This document shows, piece by piece, positions 1 to 8,091 of a stretch of DNA of 17,036 nucleotides; position 1 is the stretch's first letter, and each line of letters starts with the position of its first letter. The notes under the pieces are model-generated. The model saw only the letters and a list, made by a program, of their open reading frames with translations, ran no database searches and had not been told where the DNA came from. A program made the translations under genes and the position numbers. Source of the DNA: Mucidula mucida (lineage: Eukaryota > Basidiomycota > Agaricomycetes > Agaricales > Physalacriaceae); assembly GCA_015501055.1 (NCBI GenBank), contig JADNYV010000732.1:1-17036 (forward strand), written 5' to 3'.

Positions 1-1
1 C

Positions 2-1227
2 GGGTGATCCTTATTGAGGTGGTTGCCACCACAGATGATACAAACGGGTGGGAGGCGTGCACGAAAAGCATCCAAAGGAGCACCAGGACGTGAAGCCGGC
101 GCAGACGTGCGCGGTACCTTGGCCAAGCGTGTGTCTGCAGAAGATAATGGAGATGCAGGGTGCTTTGTTGACGAGATCAACAACCCCGCCAACTTGTCCG
201 CACGAAACCTGTCCAACGCACCCGCCACACCAATCTTCCAGTCCATCAGATCAAAGTGCATCGCTTGAACCAGGATCTTGTTCTGGTTCTTGCGCTCCTA
301 AGCATACCAGTATGGGTACAAGTGCTCAAAGCTGGTCAGGGAGAAAACATACTCAATATGCGCCTCCAATTCCTTGGCAAAAGAGAAACCGCTCGCGCCA
401 ACTTTCGACACGCGCCAAACGGCGGTCAACATATTCTCCAGAGCCTGCTTGTAGCCCGCCGCTGTAACGCAGGACCAATCCGAGTCCTTACCCCAAATCT
501 TTGCCATCTCAACCAGATTGACAATAGTCACCTTTTTCGGGTTGGGCTCAGTGACCGACTGCATTGAAGTAATATCCTTGGTGACCAAGAGGCGCGGGTT
601 GGAGAAGATTGAATCCAGCTTGTCATCCATCCAAAAATGAATGTTAGGAATCTGACCTGCACGGAAAGACTATAAGTAGGATTCAGGGATGGGTGTCTTT
701 GTGTTCCCGAACTTATTGTATATGATGGACAAGGGCGGCGCCCACAAGTTGTCAATGGGAATGCCCTCCTTCTCCTTCTTCTTCCTGAGCTCTTTCTCCT
801 TCTTCTCCACCTCTTTCAATTGTGCGTGTTCCTCATCAATCTCCTCGCGCACAAACAGCGGGATCGGACCCGACTCTCTTACCATGTCGTCGGAGCGGAC
901 AAGCTCCTCCAATTCCTCCTCGGTGTACGAGAAGTACGGCTTGAGAGGTAGGCCGACGTCGAGAGCCGGGTTGGTCCCAGCATCCATCTGGCAGAGCCTG
1001 GTGTCCGCAATGAAGGCCAGATTGTGCGCCTCCGCGGCCACATTCAAACAATGCCTATGGGAAACAGGGATGAAAAAATTTTCGACAGAATCAGGAAGCT
1101 TGCAAAAGAAATCATAGTTGAAATCCGCTGGCAACGGCGGAAAAGCATTGGCGTTGGGGAGCCTCGGATGACGGGGAAAGAACCCCAAAGGAATCACCCC
1201 AATGGGCAGAGGAAGCTGGTAAGCCAT
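2..1227 (-). pseudogene. Gag-like ORF of a recurrent Agaricomycete family, two nonsense codons, cut by window edge
   Basis: One minus-strand frame reads from an ATG at 1227 (first residues MAYQLPLPIGVIPLG) to the left edge, interrupted only by TAG at 670-672 and TAG at 298-300. After each stop the same frame carries on with coding-like sequence (SFRAGQIPNIHFW..., then ERKNQNKILVQAMHFD...), so this is one gene with nonsense mutations, not three genes. The order is: a Pro-rich N-terminus, a central segment with NPALDVGLPLKPYFSYTEEE, a Lys/Glu-rich coiled-coil-like stretch at about 775-840, a conserved C-terminal block and a zinc-knuckle-like VCIICGGNHLNKDH at the edge. The knuckle reads C-X2-C-X3-H-X4-H instead of the usual C-X2-C-X4-H-X4-C, which suggests further decay or a relaxed family version. 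From memory the whole pattern resembles an abundant Agaricomycete hypothetical protein often found near reverse transcriptase or tyrosine recombinase genes; that link is not verified. The frame stays open upstream to 1386, but 1227 fits the family start better. Confidence 0.55.
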
Positions 1228-2107
1228 GCCGAGAGGGAAAATTCGAAAATTCCACTGAAAATGCGGAGGAAAACACGTTGAGGATACGCAGATGGACGCG
1301 CAGAAGCAAAAGAGCAAAGCGCGCCCAACACCGACAGTGCTTACATGATTCCGCAAAGTGTCGGACCAACTGTACCGGTTGGGCACTTGCCGGCTCTGCG
1401 TTCTCTCACTTGATTGACTTACTTATCTATTGCTTGGACTTGTTCGTGCCTCACGTAGTCCAAGCTAGCAGTTGCGAGTATTACGATTGTTGTCCTCAGA
1501 GCGACAAAAAAAGGCAGAGAGCAATGAGCAAGTTAAAGTAGTATCAGTAAGCGTGGTTGTCCACTGTCGCAATGAACGTAATCCCTCGCTCGAACTCCAA
1601 GGAGGCGTCCTTGAGTGTTTTTTGAGCCGCACTGGAATGAGAACGAAGGAGACGACATTGAAAACAGGCTCGAGATGAAGGTGCTTTTTTCAATACAGCA
1701 TAGATAGAGTCATTCAAGGGCAGGCGGAACCCGTTGTCGGATATGCAGAAATTCGGTCGACATGTAAATCTAGTTTCATATATCAAGTTGTTTTCACAAC
1801 ACAATCAGCGGGATTCTGCGCGATTACTCAGGACGTCAGCTTCTTTGTTCGCATTAGCAACCCCACCTCTTCCAAGATAGTACCTTCGCGGCACAAAGAC
1901 GCATTCTTGAAGGGTGAACACTGCTGACCGGCTTTTGGATATGGTAATTTTGGTGAGTGTCAATCCTTGTGTCAATCCTATATTCTGACTATGATTTGCG
2001 ACTCATTGCCATCAGTTTCAGGCGAGTTTTGAGCCTTTTCTCTGTTGATTTTCTTCTCCCTTCACGTTCAACGCGTCTCCAGTAAGAGCAGACGCGGTTG
2101 CGCCGCC
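1228..2107. other. No recognisable gene (880 bp)
   Basis: Only short ORFs without recognisable motifs are present. The stretch may hold the upstream region of the broken minus-strand Gag-like ORF. It ends at the solo LTR's left target duplication. I see no tRNA, repeat array or clear promoter. Confidence 0.5.
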
Positions 2108-2112
2108 CTCGC
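2108..2112. repeat. Target-site duplication, left copy (CTCGC)
   Basis: The five bases CTCGC directly abut the solo LTR and recur at 2642-2646 on its other side. Five bp is the usual Ty3/gypsy duplication length. Confidence 0.9.
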
Positions 2113-2641
2113 TGTTAGCGACTGACTAAGCCACGAGACTCAACCAGGTACCACAGCAAGAAGCTAAGGAAGAAAGCGTTCGCGTTCGTAAGACTAGGCT
2201 AGGCCAGGTGTATAAACGAGATCGGAACTAAAGTACAATGATACTACACTACTGCTTATATACTAGTAAGTCTGTGTTTTAGACTCCTTGTCCATACGCG
2301 TTTCCACTAGGGATGCTCCACGCCCTTGACCCAGTGTTGTATGCTACTAGTCCGTGAAACCATTAAATACAAGTGGTAACTGCATGTAAGTAATAATACT
2401 GAAACAACCATGTGTGCTACGAGTGTCGGTGGTGTGTATACAATAGGGAGTCCATGAGGTATCAGCATGTATGATGTCATTCATGTGTTGGACGTGTGTC
2501 TGACATGAGTACGGCTTCGGTAATGAAAAGGAGTATGATCGGTGACGAAACAGATGATGAAACAGTCCGTTGGTTGATAAGACAAGCCCCCCGATAAGAT
2601 ATGATAAGATTGAAAATGTGAAAATATGGCGATTCATAACA
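2113..2641 (-). mobile_element. Solo LTR of a Ty3/gypsy family (same family as the 5' LTR at 10655)
   Basis: This is a 529-bp solo LTR. Read on the minus strand it begins TGTTATGAATCGCC (at 2641) and ends GCTAACA (at 2113), the usual TG...CA LTR ends. It is flanked on both sides by the same 5 bp, CTCGC (2108-2112 and 2642-2646), the target duplication expected from an LTR-element integrase. No gag or pol lies beside it, so it is probably the product of LTR-LTR recombination. Its sequence matches, in inverted orientation and with scattered substitutions, the LTR at 10655-12475 once the hAT insertion there is removed (about 530 bp). It therefore serves as an uninterrupted reference copy for that site. 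Confidence 0.92.
2219..2262 (-). promoter_or_regulatory. LTR core promoter of the solo LTR (TATA box and predicted start)
   Basis: On the minus strand TATATAAG lies at 2262-2255, and the predicted RNA start TAGTTCCGATCT lies at 2230-2219. The spacing is the same 32 nt as in the sister LTR at 12327-12370. The promoter looks intact, so the solo LTR could still start transcription leftward towards the pseudogene at 2-1227. This is inferred from sequence only. Confidence 0.6.
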
Positions 2642-2646
2642 CTCGC
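2642..2646. repeat. Target-site duplication, right copy (CTCGC)
   Basis: This is identical to 2108-2112 and directly abuts the TGTTATG end of the minus-oriented solo LTR. Confidence 0.9.
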
Positions 2647-4380
2647 CCTACTTCGAACTGCTGAACATATCCCTCTTGAAGGATAGATGTTGATGGACCT
2701 GTTCTTTCTGCTACGGACGAACATGCATGCGCGCTGACTCCGATCTGGATTTGCTCCCCGACTTAATCCCAAACTTGAAGACACGGGCGGGGTCTGGTAT
2801 GTTGCTCTTGTATCCTTGTATCGCTTTACTCACGTTAATGTTTGTAGTATGGCAGATATAAGCGGTACTTTGCCAGATTCAGGCAACTCGCTGCTGAGAA
2901 TACTGACAGCTTGCAGCATACTGACATTACACTTCGATACACTGACTTCTTTTTGCTTCAGTCGTGACTGACTGGTCTCTACTCCGGCGATAGACTCGGT
3001 ATATATGATTAGTTTTGCGCCTGGAAAGTGACTATTGTCTTCGTTGACGAGGATAAAGTTGTTCATGGGGAGATAAGTTGGGCCTCGATAGACCTTGTCT
3101 CTCTTAGTACGACCATGCTGTTTTTATTGATGGCTGTGCCTCCAATTGATCGTCTACAGATACTTGATGTGATTGTAAGTATATTGAAGGTTCATCTGCT
3201 TATCGCCCTCTCTGTTCACCCTCACCAAAATCTCTTCAGGGTAAGTGGATAACTGGCCTCATTCAACATGGGAGGCCAGTCTAGAACTCGCCTAGTACGA
3301 TTCAAGAATCGACTTTGATAGCATTTCTCAGAAACACGTTGGGGAACTCTCGCGAATTTGCGCCACCGGAACGTGTCACACCCCTCAGGACACGGCAGGT
3401 GAATTCCTTGCTAATAATACTCCGCTGTACTCGGGGCAAAGTGTCAGCTATAGGTGGCGGCATCACAAGACGACTCTATCTACAGCAGGAAAGACAAGCG
3501 TACACTACAATTAATCCACGGCTGCTTCTGGAGCACTAAAATATCGTCATCCTATGAAAAGTAGGTAACTCATAGACCATTGCTCAAACGCTTGTACTAG
3601 CAAACTGATCTCATACAGGTGCGCAAATATTGCCTTTAGCTGTTCTCGTAACTTCGATGGGACCAGCAAAGATTTCCAATCTCCGCCGATCGAGTAACCT
3701 GACCATCGACTACTCGTTTGCGAGGCCCAAACCTTGTCCTGATCACGGTAGAAGAATCACTCTGTTCATCAAGTTCTCGGATTCTTTGATCTGGGGTTGA
3801 TGTGGGGATTGTTGTGCCAAGAGTGAAGTCTACTTCATCGGCGGCGATTGCCCATACCTTTCCAATTCACTTCGAATTCTCATCTCTGTTCATCAAGCTC
3901 TAGCACATTCCAACTTCCCGGTGTTGGCGCGGATAGAGGTGGGCGTGATGTTCCAAGTGGGCAGTCTACTGTATCGACGATGGTCATCGCTCACCTGCGA
4001 GGCCCAAACCTTGTCTGAATGCCGTCTCGACAATTGGCCATGGCATCCGAGGCTCAATGTTCACGGCGGAACATCGTATCTGTGTCCATCAAGCCGTTTA
4101 ATGTTCGAAGAGTTCAATTATACTGTATCGACATCAACGATTGCTCGTAGCCGACCTCGCGAGCCCAAAATCTTTTCCTAATCGCAGCAGAGCATTGTTT
4201 CTTCCGACCTGCTGTTATTGCGTGAAATCACGAGGATTTGCGCGGAAACTTCGAGCTGATTTAGCTGGGTGGTGGCGGAATTGACCAGTGTCTGTAAATT
4301 CTTTCTTTCTTTCTAACGTCCAATTCGATCAGCTTAAATCAGCGGAAACTCGAGATCTTGAGCAAACAGGGCGTTCAGTG
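2647..4380. other. About 1.7 kb without a recognisable gene
   Basis: Small open frames exist (for example 2830-3066 on minus, 3028-3252 and 3921-4181 on plus), but none carries a motif I recognise or joins neighbours through convincing introns. The part 3720-4183 holds three diverged copies of a short motif (listed separately). A (TTTC)n run of about 16 bp lies near 4299-4316. The region just right of the solo LTR is what that element inserted into; I cannot tell whether it was coding. Confidence 0.45.
3720..4183 (+). repeat. Three diverged direct copies of a ~25-bp motif
   Basis: The motif GCGAGGCCCAAACCTTGTC appears at 3720-3738 and again at 3997-4015, each followed by a similar CTGA-containing tail. 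A weaker copy, GCGAGCCCAAAATCTTTTCC, lies at 4159-4178. Other words also recur in the same stretch: CTGTATCGAC near 3969 and 4126, and CTGTTCATCAAG near 3761 and 3888. The pattern suggests an old, decayed repeat with uneven spacing (277 and 162 bp) rather than a fresh tandem array. Function unknown. Confidence 0.5.
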
Positions 4381-4381
4381 G

Positions 4382-4389
4382 TATATATA
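4382..4389 (+). promoter_or_regulatory. Possible TATA box upstream of a small ORF
   Basis: TATATATA is followed 67 bp later by the first ATG of an open frame (4457), through a CT-rich leader ending CCAGTCAAAGATGTC. The layout resembles a fungal promoter and start. It points rightward, against the Plavaka gene. Sequence-only inference. Confidence 0.35.
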
Positions 4390-4456
4390 CCCCGGCATTT
4401 GTTCAAGCCATCTCATCGAGCTGTCGACCCACTTCATCCTCTCGAACCAGTCAAAG

Positions 4457-4705
4457 ATGTCAGAGCCCGCGCTCGCTTATAGGACCATCACCTTCGCATC
4501 AGGAAAACCCTCCCGGGCTAATCTGAAGGGAATAAGTCAAAAATTTGCGGTAAACATGCTAACTCTGCTAAAGAAGTTAACCTGTCTGAATTACCACAAC
4601 TTTGATGTACATTACATTGTACCGCTAATGATACTTGAAATAACTACATTGATCTCGATAATTATTCATGAAAAATGTGCCTGCTCAATCCAAGACATTC
4701 TCTGA
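4457..4705 (+). CDS. Small hypothetical ORF, antisense overlap with the Plavaka 3' end
   Basis: This is an 82-codon frame starting MSEPALAYRTITFASGK and ending at a stop at 4703-4705. I do not recognise the protein. Support comes only from the TATA-like box at 4382 and a plausible leader. The last ~80 bp overlap the tail of the Plavaka pseudogene on the other strand, and the C-terminal half is Ile/Leu-rich without clear design. It may be the 5' end of a gene cut by insertion of the Plavaka element, or a chance ORF. The frame is also open upstream of the ATG, back to about 4358. Confidence 0.2.
   Translation: MSEPALAYRTITFASGKPSRANLKGISQKFAVNMLTLLKKLTCLNYHNFDVHYIVPLMILEITTLISIIIHEKCACSIQDIL
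4685..4687 (-). other. In-frame TGA near the Plavaka C-terminus
   Basis: The frame reads SSENVLD-stop-AGTFFMNNYRDQCSYF and then TAG at 4625-4627. In Plavaka proteins this C-terminal block normally continues past VL(D/E) with a Cys-containing turn and an F-Y/F-x-N-x-F/Y stretch, so the TGA probably replaced a codon such as TGT or TGC. It shortens the protein by about 20 residues only. Confidence 0.6.
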
Positions 4706-5421
4706 AGACCACTCCTTTGGGACGACGCGACCCCATTTCGGAAACAACGCAACACTTCCTTCGATTAGGCTCACTGGCAAAACGGAGACGAGTGGGTTTC
4801 CATCATGAGCCGTATCACGTCGGATAAGATAGAGGTTGGACCGAGCATCTGCTCTTGCCGTGAAGCGCGTGAACCACTTGACATAGGCAAAATGAGGAGG
4901 AACATCAACATTTGGTGGAAAGAGCTTCTCAACACTCTTCGGTGGCAGCGAGAAAACAACACGAACACTTCCGACGCGAAGGCCTATCAAGGCATCAGAT
5001 CTGTGATGTTCATGCGAGGAAACGATGCACTTACCATCAAGGGGATTGTTGCTATCTGGTGTCGCCTCACGGACACGCACCAGAACAGTGTCAAACCGAG
5101 AGAAGCGAGTAACTTTTCCGGTTGATGAGATGACCCGAGGATAAACATGGACAGAATCGAGTGTCTCGCCATCATAGAAGTCCGTGTTGATGAACTTGAT
5201 TTGATGAAAGACCGGGACGGCGTTGAATGGAATGGTGATATCATGAGCAGCTTCCTCGATCTGTGCCGCTGTACCGAGCAGGTTCCTGAACTGGGCAACG
5301 AAGCGACAGAGTGCAGGAATGAATAATGAAGCGCCGTATGAGGTCTCGATGGTGGAAATCTTAACAAATTCAGAGCAGATTGGCGAAGGAGACACAAATG
5401 TGCGATTGAGCAGCAGCTGCA

Positions 5422-5452
5422 CTAGTCGGAGATGGAAGAAATACCCGCTCAC
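5422..5452 (-). other. 31-bp micro-intron or frameshift in the Plavaka gene
   Basis: The exon 3 frame is good up to NYISWWL, and the frame from VQLLLNRTFVSPSP onward is good but shifted. GTGAGC at 5452 and CTAG at 5422 would remove exactly 31 bp and restore the frame. The other introns in the window are mostly 44-64 bp, so 31 bp is unusually short. A deletion inside a formerly longer intron, or a plain indel, is equally possible. Confidence 0.5.
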
Positions 5453-6023
5453 CCAACCACCAAGAAATATAGTTGGCGTGAAACATGATCTTCTCCCGCC
5501 GCTCTAGCCACTTCGTCATCTGTTTGTACTCATCCTTGCAGTTGGTAGAACGGTATGCATCCTTTGCAAAGTCGATGTGAAGGCGCTCCATTGCCTCTGT
5601 GTTATAGTTATCTGCAGTGCCAAAGAGTCGGATTGTGCGGGTGTAATGATTGAGGAAATGAAGCTTCAGAATGTCGAAGTGCTCCCTTATGCCATGAGTC
5701 ACGAACACCCACTTGTTGTCGTGGAACATGGACAGGGCCGAATCAAGTTCTTCCAGAGTTTCGTCGCTATGGATGGGGTATCGCGAGAGATACACAAAAT
5801 CCAAAAGACTACGGGTAGCACAAACAAGTGCGGCAGATGAAGCGGAGGGGAGGGATGAGTCAATGACAAGACCAAGAAGAAAGGCACAGATCTGTTTGTG
5901 CTCAGTGCCACTAACGCGAGATAAGCACAATATGCCTTTGTGAAAAGCACGCATGGCATGATTCGGAGGGAGACGGTGCACCCGAGCGTCGAGTTCAGCT
6001 TCGCCAATGATGTCTGTAATCCA

Positions 6024-6026
6024 TTA
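6024..6026 (-). other. In-frame TAA in the Plavaka core
   Basis: The reading is GVVKHLI-stop-WITDIIGEAELDARV. Both flanks are typical Plavaka sequence in the same frame with no splice signals around, so this is a point nonsense mutation. It falls about 15 residues after the second putative catalytic Asp and removes the putative catalytic Glu and the C-terminal domain. Confidence 0.8.
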
Positions 6027-7870
6027 AATCAGATGCTTGACAACCCCTTGAAGGAGCTGATGGAGAATGTCGGGCGTGATGGAGCGAAAGGCATCCACAT
6101 ACGGAAGATCTTCCCAGAATGGATGTTGGACAGGTTTGATGTTCTCTGCACCGCACCGTGATGCCCATTTGGGCGTTCCAATACTATTGACAGCTCGAAG
6201 CGCGTCATCAAAAACACGATAGTGGTATTTGCATGGAAAGTTTCCTAGCTCATCGTGCGGACACTCACAAACGGGAGAATCACCGTTGTAGGTACATGTG
6301 ACAAGCACCTGTTCGGAATAATCACCGACATAGGATGCGAAGATTGGGTGACAGTGCCGGGCTACTCCGTCGCCACTGTGCATAATCAAGCCTGCCATTC
6401 CAGCCTCCTTCAAGCCCGAGAGAATGCGCTTCAGACAGGCGTGAAAAAGATTGGCCAGAGTGCGACGACGAGCAGCTTTGTTCTCGATGTGTGCCAGCTT
6501 TGAGGTGGGCAGGTACGCAAGTAGTACCTGGCCGTTGCGCGATGGCTTTCGCCGAATATCCTTGGGAAGATTCCCAATCGTCAAGTATACTGGGTACGCT
6601 GTCTTGTTTCTGAACAGCGTTACCTGTGTCTTATCAGACGAGAGGATCACCGGAATGATGGTGGCACCCGGTGTATTAGCCTCAACAGCTTTCTACAGCA
6701 ACTATCAGAGAACCAAACACTCAAGATATTGAAGAATCAAACATACTTGAGTATCCCACCACCACCGGCCAGTGTGAAAGTCATGAAATAGATGCATTGT
6801 TTTATCGCAATTGGTATAGTGTCGTTCGGGAGCAAAACAGAGATACTCCATGTGCTGTGGATCACCATAGAGTGCCCGAATGAATTCAATGACATCGTGT
6901 CGGTACAGATCGAAGGACTGGCCACCGACAACGACCTCCTCTCGGAAGAATTTTGGGCGGGAAGACGGAAGCTTCTTATCAATGAGATCGTTCAATTCCT
7001 TTGTAGTCTTGAAGCCCAAGTTGAGGCGATCACGAACCTAGAAACATCAGACGATATTCATGATTAGAATGTTTTTCTTACCTCGTCAATGCCAAGGAAG
7101 CGCGTAAACGAGGAGGCGCTTGGTCCATCCATTTTGGCCCATTGCGCCACCTCCCACTCCAACTTTGTTTTGAACGGCGCGTACAGATGCGGGCGCTCGC
7201 CCGGAGAATGAGGGAGACTCGACTCGTAAACCTCAAAAGCATTACATGTCGTGTTCTGATCCGGTACTGGGGCACCCGCAGATTCTTCAAAGTGAGTAAC
7301 GAAGACCTCAGCATCCCGCGCGACCTTTTGAATAGGCGGAACAGCAGGGCTGGTGGCCTCGTCACTATCAACATCCATCGTGTCATCATCCTCCGCATCC
7401 TCTTGCTCGGTACTGTCCTCGGTAGGCGTACCCAGGCGCGATGGCTCCCATCCACCCTGAAAATCCTCACCTTCCTCGTCATCATCCCCATCCGAGTCAT
7501 TGTCGCCCTCGTCCGAGTCTGGATGTGCATCTCCCGGATCGTCACCAAGTCCAGGGAAGTCTCCTTTGGTATATTCGTCGGCAGGACCAAAGGCATCACC
7601 TTCAAAACGAGGCAAGTCGGGATCCCTCTCGGTGGCTGGATTATCGACACTGGAATGCGACTGCGTAGCACCCAATGGCGAGAGGGACCGAGAATGGCGT
7701 CTCACAGGGTCACGTCGGGGAAGACTGGCCGTTGGGCGGATCCTTTGCGTGTACGCAGCACCAGCAGCTTGACATGCGCTGCTCGGAGTAGTAATAAAAT
7801 GTTGAATAAGATGGTTAGCGCGCATGAATTCATGTTCACAGCCAGAGCAGACAAGCTTAGAATCAGACAT

Positions 7871-8091
7871 GGACGAATATGGCCAAGGAGTGTTATTATC
7901 GGATCTCCGGAACGTGATAATGTCTAGACGTTCCAGAGTCGGACCCAGTAAAATCTAAAAATTACTGCCAATTCGGCTTCAGAGATGTATAAAAGCGAGG
8001 CCTCAAACGAAACAATACTCACCATCCCATTATTTCTTGTCCTTTGACTCGTTGCCTTACTACAACTCAATCCTCTGAAATTTTGGCACAT
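7871..8091. promoter_or_regulatory. 221-bp divergent intergenic region (Plavaka / DUF6532-like gene)
   Basis: The start codons of the minus-strand transposase (7870) and the plus-strand gene (8092) face away from each other across 221 bp, so the two genes must share or abut promoters. A TATA box is visible only for the plus direction (7988-7995). Two overlapping inverted repeats lie near the transposase side: GGAACGT/ACGTTCC at 7909-7915 and 7928-7934, and ATTATC/GATAAT at 7895-7900 and 7916-7921. Their role is unknown. Confidence 0.6.
7988..7995 (+). promoter_or_regulatory. TATA box of the DUF6532-like gene
   Basis: TATAAAAG lies 104 bp upstream of the ATG at 8092, on the correct strand, in the short divergent promoter. 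Transcription would be expected to start about 30 bp downstream, leaving a leader of roughly 70 nt. Confidence 0.6.

Larger units (their letters stand above)
4625..7870 (-). pseudogene. Plavaka-family transposase (CMC-type DNA transposon), nearly complete, two nonsense codons
   Basis: Plavaka elements are cut-and-paste transposons of basidiomycetes; this gene would encode the nuclear transposase. Reading minus from ATG 7868-7870: exon 1 to 7082, intron 7038-7081 (44 bp, GTAAG...CTAG), exon 2 at 7037-6747, intron 6693-6746 (54 bp, GTATGT...GTAG), exon 3 from 6692. The joins give IDE/VRDRLNLG and WWWDTQ/KAVEANTPG. The N-terminus has a zinc finger C8-X2-C11-X12-H24-X8-C33. An acidic tract follows at about residues 110-170. 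The core has SSDKTQVT (D~380), PDILHQLLQG (D~568) and DNYNTEAMERLHID (E~726), which I take as the DDE residues. The C-terminal domain runs to YFKYH* at 4625. Defects are TAA at codon ~583 (6024-6026), TGA at 4685-4687 with family-like AGTFFMNNY continuing behind it, and a frame change at 5422-5452 that is either a 31-bp intron or a frameshift. Length (about 1,035 codons) fits the family from memory. Family assignment is strong; terminal inverted repeats were not found. Confidence 0.88.

Noticed and set aside
689..1117. 142-aa plus-strand ORF with a Ser/Phe-rich run
   Set aside because: It is the antisense shadow of the Lys/Glu-rich part of the minus-strand Gag-like ORF.
2347..2784. 145-aa minus-strand ORF
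   Set aside because: It runs across the border of the solo LTR into its body, so it is a chance fusion of flank and LTR. I tried a GTGAGT intron joining it to the ORF at 2830-3066, but the phases do not match.
7142..7927. 261-aa plus-strand ORF
   Set aside because: It lies opposite Plavaka exon 1, whose zinc finger, acidic tract and splice sites are convincing; the plus frame shows no domain.
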